Positions 1 to 11,849 of a stretch of DNA of 64,000 nt are shown piece after piece. The notes under the pieces were generated by a model that was given only the letters and a program-made list of their open reading frames with translations, was not told where the DNA came from and did not search any database. Positions within the stretch are counted from its first letter, which is position 1. Every line of letters starts with the position of its first letter. Both the position numbers and the translations under genes were made by a program. This stretch comes from Gnetum montanum (lineage: Eukaryota; Streptophyta; Gnetopsida; Gnetales; Gnetaceae), in the NCBI GenBank assembly GCA_015680685.1, contig MNCI01002984.1, positions 645,942-709,941 of the forward strand, in the 5' to 3' direction.

Positions 1-49
1 TCCAGATGGAATTTGTCAAGTTACAAATAAACTACATCTTATACTGTAC

Positions 50-3000
50 CTCCGCCAGAAAGCCTTGTGATATCTTCTTCCCTCTGCTGAATAGGATTCT
101 CATCATCATATTCTATCCATTTCCCTGCATAATACGAAATACAACAAATCAATGGCCGAGCTAAAGATCAGATTTCCACTGCGCAGTTGGATCCAATGGT
201 AACTGTCAAACAAGGAAGCAGGTACGTTTTTAATAGGTGAGAGAACATCGTTGATACGGCCATTGCTCACCATTTTCTTGCTTGACCCATGCAACGTAGT
301 GGCCTGAATCAGCGCTGCGACCTTTATGCGTAAGCACCGCAACCAAATCATACACCCCAGTTAAATATTCTTGTTTCTGACCATCTTGACCTGCTGTGTC
401 AGAAAATTGACAAAAATCACACCTACATAATAAAAGAGGCTTAGGAAATGCATAATGGTATTCTATCGATCAAAACGATACTCGCTTCTCCACAACAATA
501 GCATTGACCCAAAAACTTTGTTGAATAGGAAATAATACAAGTGAAAAAGGAAAACAAAATAACACAGTTACTTCCAGTGTTGCAGATAAAATGATTCTAT
601 GCAGGGTTAATGCTATGGTAAATTCTGCATGGTAATTAGTCACGGAAAGGTCACTAGCAAAAAGTAACGGATCTTTTACAAGTCTTTATAATGATAGTAT
701 ATTAGAATCAATCATTTCAAGTGATAGTAAGGCTCTTATTTAGGTTTAAAGCCTTGACACAACCACTTAAAAAAGAGTTTAGACTTTCACTCATTCACTG
801 ACCTTCCCCTGCAAGATGAGCATTCCGGGTGATACCTTTTTTGAAAATATTTCATGGAAGATGGTAAGTTATAGTCTAAATTTTATACTAGATTGAACAA
901 CATTAGTTTGTTTTCAACATAAACCAGTGTCAGAAGACACACATAAAATGCCGAGATGAACTAGCTTCTATAATCTATATGATTTTGAACGTTAAGAGAG
1001 CAACATTCATTATTTCATATTAACTATCGCTTATAAAGACAAGAATGAAGAACTTGATTTCTACGTATAAATAAGAAATTTCAGAGAAGTACACAAAAAC
1101 TCAAGGACAAAACTTGCATACCCAAAGAAGAGTTACCACCAGCAGAAGAATCAACGTTTGTCAATGACACCTGAAATGTTCACCAGACAGTGACAGTATT
1201 AGATGAGAGAAAATGGAAAAATATGATAAAATGCTCAAACAGAGCTTCCAAGTATAGAGAGCATTTTAAACCAGATGTAATTTTCTTAAAAAGCAACAAC
1301 ATTTTTCAAAAAAGAGTTCACAGTAAACAGTTACGTGATTGATAGGCAGAGGCCTCTTAAAAAATTAAGAAACCAACACAAGAGACTTAATTTTTGAATA
1401 TATATAATACCGCATGATATGTAAACCACATGTCATAAGTTCAACTCTAATGGACAACACTGAGTTATGTATAAATTTCTGTAAAATGGAATTTCCAATA
1501 GATCCACAGGGTCCCAGTGAACTTACTTAAAATACATTCAGTTTCATAATACACAATGCAAAAACACTTTTAAAGATAACTCTAATCAAAAGAATAGTGT
1601 AACTTTGTTGTTAAACTGGAATATACAATTTAATTAAAAGCTCTATGCAAATATGTGGGGCCATCCAGTCAGGTATACGTGCACATGCAGGTGTGTGACA
1701 CTTATTGACGCATACGTAATTCATGAATCGGCTACTGAATGTCTAAATTAGATGCTACTCGATTCAAGGTAAGCCAAAAGGTCTTTCAAGAAGAAACAAA
1801 AGAAAGACAATTACCTCTGCACTTTTAGTTTCTGTGGTGTTATTGCTTTTAAGTCCAAGTTTCTCATTCTCTTTGGTCCTAAGAACCTGTTCAAAGGTTG
1901 GGTTTGCAGTTAATGATTGCATAGGAGCAACAACAAATATGGTCGCAATACTACAACTTGATGGTTGTCTTAAAAAGGTTACAATTGTGAATATATACAT
2001 ACCTGTCTTGGTTCTTTTAACTTCTCACGAAGGTCATCAGAGCAGAACTCTAAGACATCCAACTCCAAAGGGTAATCAACTTTCTATGTTCAAACGAAAG
2101 GAAAGTGAATGTCAATTGAAGGCATCAACCATATGGGAAGGGAGACTGATCTTTTTGAAAAAAAAATGACACTCACCCTCAAAATTTTTGCTTTTTGATT
2201 TGATTCTCTTTTCCAAAAGAAGCGTACAAATTGTACTGTTAAATACCTGCCCAATGGATTACAGAATTGGCCATGTCCCATTTGAAATAAGTAATAGACA
2301 CATCAAATTCCAAAAAATGCTAATTACCGAGGAAGTGTGTTAATACGGGATTCTTTCAGATAGACTGCGCTTCTACCCAATGAAGGAGATACCTTTTCCA
2401 GTTCAGATCGCAAGCCCTACAAAACATAACAAAAAGTTACGAGTTTTAACTTACATGATTTCCTAAAACATTAAGCACCAATGCTAGAACCAGAGAATGA
2501 CAAAAACTTGTCCATTTCTATTAGCAACAATGAAAATTTTCTAGCGTTGAACTAGAAAAAACTCACAATTCTAAAAATGATTGTTGTAATGACCAAAACG
2601 TGACAAAGGATATTCTTGTATCTTAAAAAGTCATGTCTGACTGTATTAACCAGGTAACGAATATATATATTTTAAAGGACAAAATCATACAAAAACAAAT
2701 ATTTAGTGTTGTTACAATATCTACTTCCTTGTTCCTGAGCTATAACTTTTTATGCTTGGCATTGGTAAGAAATTAATTCCACCAGTCAGAGAGCACAAAA
2801 AGTCTGCCTATCAAAAATGATAGATAGCAAAACTGCTATAGAAACTAGATAATCCAAATGCCGGAGCACAACAGCATACTCATTACTTTAAAGTTCAGGA
2901 CTAATTTACAATACTTGATGACATCCAGGCAAAAGATCAGTTAATCCTTCTAAGAAATTAAATATTTAAATTAGTTGGGAGTTTATTAACGAGCTAAACC

Positions 3001-6000
3001 ATTAAATTATTTGGGATTATTAGAATTTTATAGTTCTGTATTAAGATGTTCTTCAGTGCTTTCATATTTCAATTAATTTTAAAAATCAAACTGATTGTTA
3101 AGTCTTTAGAAAATAAATAAACAAAACAAATATGTCGGTGATGCATTGCTCACTTGGTTAGAGCATGCAGTTTGTGGTTTACAAGTCACAGGCTCGATTC
3201 CAAGGGGTATACTAAGACATATGCCACATAGGAGCATCGTAGAAATATACTGTTCAGGAACTTATGGTATCAGGCAGAAAGCCAGTCATAGTATGTCAGG
3301 AACTATGGTATCAGGCAGAAAGCCAGTCATAGTATGTCAGGAACTATGGTATCAGGCAGAAAGCCAGTCATAGTATGTCATTGTCAAATCCTTTGCCTAC
3401 CTCAGCCCATTATAGATGGGATAAAGACACCAAGATGATGATAAGATAACCAAAATAAATACATATAATAGACATTCATTTTTCTGGGTAAGAAAGATTA
3501 CATGTTTAAGACCTTCATGCAAATGATTGACCTCCTGAGATATGTGACATTTCAATGAGTACACAGATTCTGTCTCTGAACTTTCCTCACCACTTTCAGA
3601 ACATCGCATCCTGTATTTTAAAATGTCAAATATTATCAATTCTGAAGTCTGATTAATCAAAAACTTATAACTATAAATTATTTTAGGCAGCACCATAAAA
3701 TATCAAATATTATCAATTCTGAAGTCTGATTAATCAAAAACTTATAACTATAAATTATTTTAGGCAGCACCATATCCCTCTTTGTTGGTATTTATACTTT
3801 CATCATCATGCAGTCTCAATTGAAGAATTCGTTGACTGTAAAATGAAAACAAATTTGGATTTGGAAACAGAATAAAAGAATTGACAATAAAAAAACAGTT
3901 TTTTATGGTGCCGATGCGCTCATGTTTTCTTTTTATGGTTTCAAAACAAGAGAAAGAAATAGCCACTAGAAGAATTGGCAATCATGCATGAAGAAGAAGA
4001 TGCTTTTAACTCCAACAGCCAAAACCTTGATTGATTTATGAATAAAAATAATTAATGATGTGTGCTATAATATTGATTATATATTAGAATTCAAAATACA
4101 TAATTTAATGCATTCTTCAGCTCACAACGGAAAAGAGTCGTATAATCGGAACAATGGCTGAGTACAGAAATCAACACTGATTTTCAGACAGACAGAACAA
4201 TCTTAAAAGAAATATTCATTCTACAAAAAGCAATAAAGCAAACAACCACCTATGAGCCAAATAAAAATTCAACAAATACTACAAGAGGAAAAAGAGCAAA
4301 CAATTCACTCATTTTGATATGATACAAGATATTAAACTTAAAGATAGAAATGTGGGAATTCCAAAAATAGATATAGGGAATAGAGTAAAACAATCAAGTA
4401 CATATAAACGTTAACAGAAACACTAACTACCAACAATAAATACAAAAAAAAAAAAAAAAAATAGAACTCAGCATTATTATCCAAAAGAATTCACTTACGT
4501 GCTAGTAAGCTCGATCCCAAATAAAGATTTCACAGGTTCTTTGTTATTTCTGCACGAAAAACTTAACATATTATATATACCATAAATAACTATTGTATTG
4601 TCATCCACAAGGACCATCACAAATTAATAAACAATAAGCAGCTTGAAATACTACAGATATGAGTTGAAGTGTCATTAATTTAATGCCATTGAAGCCATTA
4701 TATCTAGGTTTGCACAAACCCTTCAAAGCACCCTAAGCTCTTTGGTAAGGAGCAAACATTGCACCCTCAAAATTTTGTTTCTCATATTCTACCAGACTTA
4801 TCAAGTTTTGCTAATTTTTTTATTTATGTGGCTGTTTTTTTTTTCATACATGATCTTGCAGACTATATTCCTTAAAATGTCTGCATACTTCAGCAACCAG
4901 TAAAAAGTTGCATGTTGTTCACCTATGTGTTAAAATATACTTTTTTTAATCATGCAGCGTAGACTGTAATTTACAGTTATGTATTCAACGTTTAAAACAT
5001 TCTCCATCTCACAAACAGCCGAATGTTAATGAATTATGTGCCTATAAAACTTACATAGATTCTGAATTATGTAGTGACTGAGACAATGTATAAATAAGTT
5101 GGGTCCAACATTCTTCAGCATCCTGCACAAATTGCACAATGTTACTAAGAAATAGGCCAATATGCTCTAAGGACTTTGAAGGAATAAAAATGCATTTAAG
5201 TTAAATGAAAATAAATCATACATTGGATAAGACATTTATAAGACAACAATATCATGCTGAAAATAACTCACTTGTTGCATAAAGAGTCCATTGCTCTGTT
5301 GCCCAAATTGAGGATACTTCTTTCTCAATATCTGCAATGCAAAGAAATTTTCAAGGTAAAACAAGATCATGTAAGTTGTTTATATGAGTTTAAAACATGC
5401 TCATAATGCTTTTTAAACAAAGGCAAATACATATAGTCGAGCCTGAACGAAAGCAGAGAACTCTGTAAAGTGTAAAATGTTTAGGAATAAGACTTTCTCC
5501 AAAAGAAATTTGGTAAGTAGGAAACTAACCATCCAAAATGTCATAGGAGCAACAGGCCGAACACTACGATCTAGCTCACCAAATAAGTCCTTTGTGGCTA
5601 CAGTTAACAGATGTGATGTGGGATCCAAATTATTGTTTCTCCCTGATAATGCATAACTAAGATACAAAAATAAAAACTGAATCAATACTGGTAAGTTTCC
5701 ATTATTATTATGTATCATGATTTGTTATCATTCCTTGACTCGTTAGCATGTAAACTTTAAATCAATGGAACAAAAGGTAGGTGTACCTCTGCAGTGCTGT
5801 TTTCAGTTCTGGAACAGAATGCAAGCATTGTATTGTTGAGTTCATATAGCAAGTATTCCCAAGGTTATATAAGCCTGCTGTATGTCCCTGAAGAACTAAA
5901 TGAATTAAATAAGGAATCCTTGAGAGTAAAGGAAATATCAACATATTCTTTGACCTAATGTTCAACAAAATCATTGCTCTAAAATTTAAATCTGCATGTA

Positions 6001-8439
6001 ATGCTTTAAAATTGGAATGCTAGCTGAAAGCTATCATGGTTGATTTGCATACAGTAATTTGGTCTATGGAATTAATTCTATCCTTCAATATTTAGCAGTA
6101 ACAATGCTTTCAAAAATAGAGATACTATCTCAGAGCCGATTTTTTAAGAAACAATGCATTCTGTTTGTCCCGTTCATTTATATATGTGTGTCTGTGTATC
6201 AAGAATAGACATGCAATGATCGATCAAGATAGCATTTTTTCAAGTTTTCAATATATTGGGAACACAACCTTCATATTGAGATTTTAGCTTGATAATATGG
6301 TCAGGAATTTATTGCTGAACATTCACAGGTACTCACCATAGACTGGACCTGCTCTTCCTCTGGGAGATCCTCAACAAACACTGTGCTTTTCTCAGGAGCC
6401 TTGACAATCTCATCTGCTGTACCCATCATCATCAATTTCTGGCCCTATTTTACAAAATTGGTGGCTGTCTCAAATTTATTCAACAGGCCAACAAAACATG
6501 AAGATGCCTCCATGAACGCTTAGATTAAATTATAAGCATACCTCTTTCAAACCTAAGGTACTCCAATCAGCATCATCCTACATTTAGTCAAACATGAATT
6601 ATTCTACAAAGTTAGAACATCCAAAAATGTGTAGAATGTGATATTGACAGGGGAAAATGAAAAGAAATAAATAAAATTGAAATAATAAGTAAAACAGCAA
6701 ATATTCCAAGTTTACAATCTATTTTATTTTCATGTATAGTGTAAGACAATTCTTCGTAAATGCAGGAATAAACATCCATAAACATCTTAAAAATTAATCT
6801 GGAAACATTTAAGAAAAATGCATGTGTCATTTCTTCATACAATATAAAAGCAATGGGACAATGTAAATAAAATAAGCCTTCAGGCTTTTGCACCTTCAAC
6901 AATCCTCCCTTCACCATTATCTTCTGCCTCTCAGGTGGAACCCCTGTTAGAGCATAGAGCTGACATTTGAAAACCAGAGGAGGCTGGTTTGTATCAATTT
7001 CAATATCTGAAAAGACTTCCTTCTGCCATTTCACGCTCACTACAAGTTGACACAAAGTTAGGGAAGAAATTTCGCAAAAAATAATATATACTTTTAAAAA
7101 CTTAACAAACTGAAGCATATTCATTTAGTCAATATGTGCAAAATGGGCATCAGATTCAGCATGCGTTCTGTGAACAACTTAAATATCCAAAATAGTTTCA
7201 GTAAATAATTTCTTAAAACTTTATTTCGGAAAAGATTGTTGAATTCATTATTAATTTTAATTCTATATTTTATAATATAAATTCACATAAAAACATTGAG
7301 AAATCAATGTCATTTAACCATATTTATCCAACTCAAGCATCTTTCATTGAAAGCACTGATAAGGTTAAGTTTTTTATAAAAATAAAAAATTAAAAAAAAA
7401 ACAGTGCACGTTGATGACAGATACACGTTGGCAAAACAAAGAGTGGACAAGACTATGCACAAAAAGGAACATAACTTTCTTGCAGAAAATATCATCCATT
7501 ACAATTTTGTTACCACCTCAGAAATGGACAATGGCACCCAAAAGAAGCTGTAGCAACAATATTTTTCGATGAAGTAAAAAAGAAAATTTATTCAAAAAAA
7601 TAGTACTTGATGATCAATCAAGGTAGTCTTGGGATCTTAAAGATCATCCAAGGGACATAGTGACAATATTTGAAGCTCTTCGATCACAGCAGGCTATTCT
7701 TACATATTAATAAAAATGGTATAAAGAACTGTCTAAAATTAAATTTTGTCCAATATCTCCCTAGGACATAATAAAATACGTCTGTTTATCTTAAGTAAGT
7801 TTTTAGTGCACTTTTGGTGCTCCGCCCGAAGCTCTGGACACACACAACAAAGCACATATCTTACCAAACAACAAAAATTATCATGACAGTTTAGCGAATT
7901 GGGTTGTCACAATTCCTGTCGTTTTGGTCCTAGAGAATTTAGCTTCTATGACCATAAAAAATGAGGATTAAGATTTAAGTTTCAAACAATCAGAAACTAT
8001 ACACTCTGACGTATACTATGGTATAATGGAATTACAACACCATTCAATTGCTGATTGTTCGGTGGATTTTTTTTGTAAGGAATGATGTAATCACAAGTCC
8101 AAAACAAAAACACCTAATAAATGAAGTGCTACTCATAAATTAATTTGGAGCATTGAGGAAGGAGATGAAGATAAAAATAAAAATAAAATTTTGAAAGAAG
8201 TACCATTATGCTAGAATAAAGGCAGCCAGCTCCTGATAAATTCGTGGTTTACTCTAAGAATGATGCAGATTATAACACAAGGATTAAGATAAAGCAAACA
8301 AGATGCCCTGCTACTAGACGGATCATAAACGGCTTCTTTTACTGTTTCAATAACCCGACCGTTCAGATAAAATCTTTTCAACAAGTGATGGCATCGGAAG
8401 AAATTTTCGACAGTGCGAAGATTATGTACCTTTCAACAT
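50..8439 (-). CDS. UBP6: Ubiquitin-specific protease, UBP6/UBP7 (USP14/Ubp6) type; last exon outside window
   Basis: This gene encodes a proteasome-associated deubiquitinase that removes ubiquitin from substrates at the 26S proteasome. Coding exons on the minus strand are 8430-8439, 6894-7039, 6542-6577, 6337-6444, 5787-5887, 5530-5656, 5272-5331, 5055-5122, 4499-4549, 3502-3610, 2328-2416, 2177-2246, 2003-2083, 1815-1886, 1122-1170, 271-393 and 50-124. All use GT-AG and keep phase, giving 458 codons; family members have about 480, so only the final exon (left of position 1) is missing. Residues 1-80 form a ubiquitin-like domain (VSVKWQKEV, VPPERQKIMVKGG). The catalytic Cys is about residue 113 in NLGNTCYMNS, the His about 424 in SADSGHYVAW, and the Asp about 440 in WIEYDDENP. 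The start MLK-V matches the MPT-V start of other plant UBP6 proteins. No coding breaks were seen. UBP6 and UBP7 cannot be told apart here. Confidence 0.95.
3126..3430 (+). repeat. tRNA-derived SINE-like unit with internal 41-bp minisatellite
   Basis: The head (about 3136-3215) reads like a tRNA. It has a box A-like stretch (GCTCACTTGGTTAGAGCATG) and a box B-like stretch (GGCTCGATTCC) at tRNA spacing. It is followed by 2-3 near-identical units of 41-42 bp (3255-3296, 3297-3337, 3338-3378) beginning CAGGAACT. A tail near 3385-3430 resembles plant SINE 3' ends. It lies in the intron between exons 10 and 11 of the UBP6-type gene, opposite to its transcription. A functional tRNA is unlikely because no complete cloverleaf can be drawn. 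Confidence 0.6.
3621..3774. repeat. 77-bp perfect-looking tandem duplication beside an acceptor site
   Basis: Two direct copies (3621-3697 and 3698-3774) are almost identical. They lie immediately upstream (gene sense) of the exon 10 acceptor of the UBP6-type gene, with only 10 nt between the nearer copy and the AG. The branch-point region is therefore duplicated. Confidence 0.85.
4442..4462. repeat. Poly(A) tract
   Basis: A run of about 19 A residues lies in the intron downstream (gene sense) of exon 9 of the UBP6-type gene. It may be a mononucleotide expansion or the tail of an old retroposon. No associated SINE or LINE body was recognised. Confidence 0.7.
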
Positions 8440-8700
8440 AGTGGAAACGAAGAAGCAAATCCAAATCCAATAGACAATAGAATAGGCGTTTGCTGCTGCC
8501 GCCTCCGCACCGATTTCCAATGAATAAGCCCTTGCCGTTCACCGACGACGCCTCTTCTGAAATGTGTTTGTCTTTCGAAGTTGGCACCCGTGGATTCTTC
8601 TTTTTTCTGATCTAGACTATCGAAAGCTGCGTGGGAAGACAAACCAGACCAACACCACCTGCAAACACACCTTGCTCGGTTTTGTTCTAGGCGGAATTTT
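8440..8700 (-). promoter_or_regulatory. 5' UTR and proximal promoter of the UBP6-type gene
   Basis: The stretch directly upstream of the ATG at 8439 is noticeably more GC-rich than the introns, as expected for a 5' UTR. The transcription start cannot be placed from sequence alone. Short minus-strand ORFs here (for example one starting near 8587) do not match the protein family and are not conserved-looking. They could at most be upstream ORFs. Confidence 0.45.
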
Positions 8701-9090
8701 TTTTATCGTACGGGTTGTCCATTCTTTTTCATATTTTTAAATTAAATTTTGCTTCTTGTAGGAGTTTTGGCATAAAACCTACCTCACTCCTTGGATTTCG
8801 GTGGTAGAGTTTTCATAAGATTTTATAAAAGAAATTTTGAACTTTGGTTAGATAAGATCAATAAAGGAAATATCAATTTTAATTTTAAAAGATGTACTAT
8901 GGTTAAGCTAGTTATTTTTCTCCCTAAAAGATAAGTATTTGATATTTGCATCCCCCTATGCTTATTTATGCTCATTTTGTACAAAACTGCACAAAGTGCT
9001 AACAACCTCATGTACTAAGTTTCCTTATCTCAACAATTGGTTTTCTTTGTAAAAATAAAAGGTTTTGTTCTTATTTCAAAAACTTGGTTT
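8701..9090. other. Intergenic, AT-rich, no gene seen
   Basis: This is upstream intergenic DNA of the UBP6-type gene. It contains runs of T and A and no ORF with recognisable similarity. Confidence 0.5.
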
Positions 9091-10480
9091 TCTTTATGTT
9101 AAAAAATAAAGTTGTCTTTTTCGAAGAAGATCTAATTTTTATCTCTTTGATGTTTCTTTAGTAAATTATATCTCTCTAGAATCCTTAGCAAATTAGATCT
9201 CATAGAATTACCTCCAATGTCTTCAATTGATGTTAAAATTTTTACTTTTTCTATTGATGCAGGAATCCTGAGAATGTAGATTTACAAGCTAGGGAACAAA
9301 AATTTAAAATGCCTTCTTCTACTAATGTTGATGCAAGTAAGACACCTAATTTTGTTCTCCGTAGTGATTTAGATGAGTCACTAGTAGCTAATCTTACATC
9401 ACAATATGTGTTTATTCAAATTTTGGGTTACCTTCCTCATAATTGAAGTTTCGCCTCATAGTTAACTAACTTGATGCAAAAACATGATATTCAAGTCATT
9501 TATGCCAAGTATTATTCCCATTTTTTTTCTTCTTATTGAGCTAGGCAATGCTTCAATGGTGTAGTGTACCCTAAATATAGGATCATTTATACATAAAATA
9601 CACTATTGATCATTCATAAGTAGACCCCAAATTTTAATGTCAAATCTAAAAAATATTCTAAAGTTTCATATTTTTTTAAGTTATTTTATCTTTAACTAAT
9701 TTTTCAAAAAGCTAAGAAAGAGATTATTAGTATTCTTGGTCTCATTAAACACATGGAATCTATTTACATACCATTTGGTTCTTGTAGTTTTTTTTTTTTT
9801 TTTGAAAATTAATCTTCTTAACTATAAAAAGGAATTGGTATTGCAACCAAGCAACAAGACTTATATTCAACCAATCACATGCTATAGTTTTTCTTATTTT
9901 TGCAACTTTTTTCATTGTGAAGGACATTTGTTTAATGCTTGTCCTTTTTTACTAAAGAAAAAAGATGTTTAGGAAAAAGAAAAGAGTGTTGATGTTAAGG
10001 AAAAGAAAAATTATGTTGAGGTTGAGGATAGTAAAAAACAATATCAAACTGAACATATAAAAATCAAGATAATGTCAATGATAAGAATGATTAAATAGCA
10101 ATAAAGAAATTAGAGAAGACAAAATCTTATGTGAGTACTTTTACTATACAAAGTATTGATCAATCTAGATAGTTGGTATGTAAGATATGTAAGAAGACTA
10201 TTCTCTACCTAGGGATAACATCCTTTATTGACAAGTAGGGTTTAAAAGATTACAAAAGACTCAATGTAAGGTTAATCATGATGGACATTATGTGCTAGGA
10301 TTTACTTTTGTATCTTCCTCTCCTACAAAAGATGGCATTTCATTAAAGCTTTCTACTACTACATCAAATTAGTTTGCTATTTTAAGTTCATGCAAAGACA
10401 TTGAAAATAATGTAAATATTGTTAGAATTGGAACCATCCTTCCTACTAACAGTTAATTTTCCTTTCTTATTTTTTTGAAG
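9091..10480 (+). pseudogene. Decayed retroelement gag/LINE ORF1-like remnant
   Basis: The plus strand keeps broken reading frames with a zinc-knuckle-like segment near 9895-9955 (HCEGHLFNACPF, followed by Lys-rich sequence). This resembles the CCHC segment of plant LINE ORF1/gag proteins. Upstream fragments around 9270-9420 can be read in a single frame. Many stops and indels interrupt it and no reverse transcriptase follows. The identity is a weak inference. It could also be a decayed LTR-element gag. Confidence 0.35.
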
Positions 10481-10688
10481 CATCTATTATAAGGGTGTTG
10501 GACCCCAAAAAATAAATATATTAAAAATAAAAATTCAAAGTACAAGAGCAAGGAAGAAAAGGAGAAACTCTATAACAACAAAAAGGAAAGGCCTAACAAT
10601 TTTGAGGATACCTTTCTAGGCTTTCATCCTTACAACCAATCCTAAAAAACCTCCTCTTTAGGGTAGGAAAAGAATCAAACTTTGCCCT

Positions 10689-11619
10689 TGATGAGCTTTG
10701 AAGGTACCCCTACTCTCAACCATATGAATCATGAAGCATTCACACACAATCCAATCAAATTCTGTGGACTTTATGTCTTCTGGTACACTAGTTGCCTAGG
10801 AAGTGAACTATGCCCTAATGGTCATTTGTTGTCTTCCCAATTACACTTGTGATGTACAAAGCTATGGTTAAGTGTAATCAAGGCATATGAATTTTATTGT
10901 TTTATGTTTTATGTTCTTTGACACTTAAATAAAGAGATGAATTATTTTAATAACTAATTTAATTTAACTACTTTACTAGTATCTAACTACTCTTAACATA
11001 AGCATCCAGTCCCACTTTTCGTACATGTCCTGAACCCACGTATCCACTATTGGGTTACCAAGCACTACGCTACTAAGCACACCAAGCAATAACACTACTG
11101 GGATTACCAAGCGAATATGTGTTTACACTCAAAGCGGTCATGCTTACGTGTTTAATCTATTTAGCTTAAATAATTAACTAATCGCTTAAAGTCTAATTTA
11201 GCTTAATTAATTGCATATTTAATGAAAATAATGAATGCATAAATAAATCATTAATATATTATAAGTGCTACAAGGTTTGATCAAAAATCTCATCTTTATT
11301 GTTGTATACACTGGTGTGGTTTAGGTACAATAGTGCTCGAATAAAGACCCGTACACTTTCTAACTCCTCCTACAGGCACTCAGAGAAATATTCTAACTTT
11401 CAAATGGAAACATTGCAAGAGCTCTGCTACTACTATGACTTCATCTACCATAAAAATAGTTGTGAGCACATATTTATGGTTTTTATTACAAAGCTATGTC
11501 GATGGGTCCTTATAGACATAGCAAATGCTATTTCAACGTGACCTCGTTGATGGGGCAACACCACATAAATAAAGCCTCATTGACAGGGGCTCATCGATGT
11601 AATACTTTGACACTCATCA
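10689..11619 (-). repeat. 3' LTR of element A
   Basis: It begins TGATGAGCTTTG and ends CACTCATCA on the plus strand and is similar throughout to 31915-32823. Repeats such as TTGATGGGGC and TTGACAGGGGC occupy about 11480-11600, upstream (minus sense) of an AT-rich TATA-like region. Confidence 0.88.
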
Positions 11620-11636
11620 TACCCCCATGACTGAAT
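11620..11636 (-). other. Polypurine tract of element A
   Basis: The minus strand reads TCATGGGGGTA directly before the TGATGAGTG start of the 3' LTR. The same tract borders the LTRs of elements B and C. Confidence 0.75.
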
Positions 11637-11849
11637 GAAAACTCATCCTTGATTTTCTTTACAAAATTGGGAAGGTATGGGATTATTGACTAACTCTTGA
11701 CACAACAAAACTGAGTGCCTGAGTGTACAAATCAACACATTACAAAAGATTATGGTGTTCATGACATAAAATTGAACACCATGACATGACAACTCAAAAT
11801 TGGACAACACATCCTTTGATGGCATGAAGACAATGGAGAAGATTAGATA

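Noticed and set aside
1834-2169. 111-residue plus-strand ORF
   Set aside because: It is antisense to exons 13-14 of the UBP6-type gene and has no family similarity.
3136-3215. Possible functional tRNA gene
   Set aside because: Box A/B-like words are present, but I could not draw a full cloverleaf with paired acceptor stem. A SINE head is a better reading.
6612-7124. 170-residue minus-strand ORF
   Set aside because: Only the exon 6894-7039 inside it is coding. The rest is intron read-through on both sides.
8378-8642. Two 69-residue minus-strand ORFs upstream of the UBP6-type start
   Set aside because: They overlap the 5' UTR and first donor, match nothing in the family, and the in-phase start exon at 8430-8439 explains the protein.
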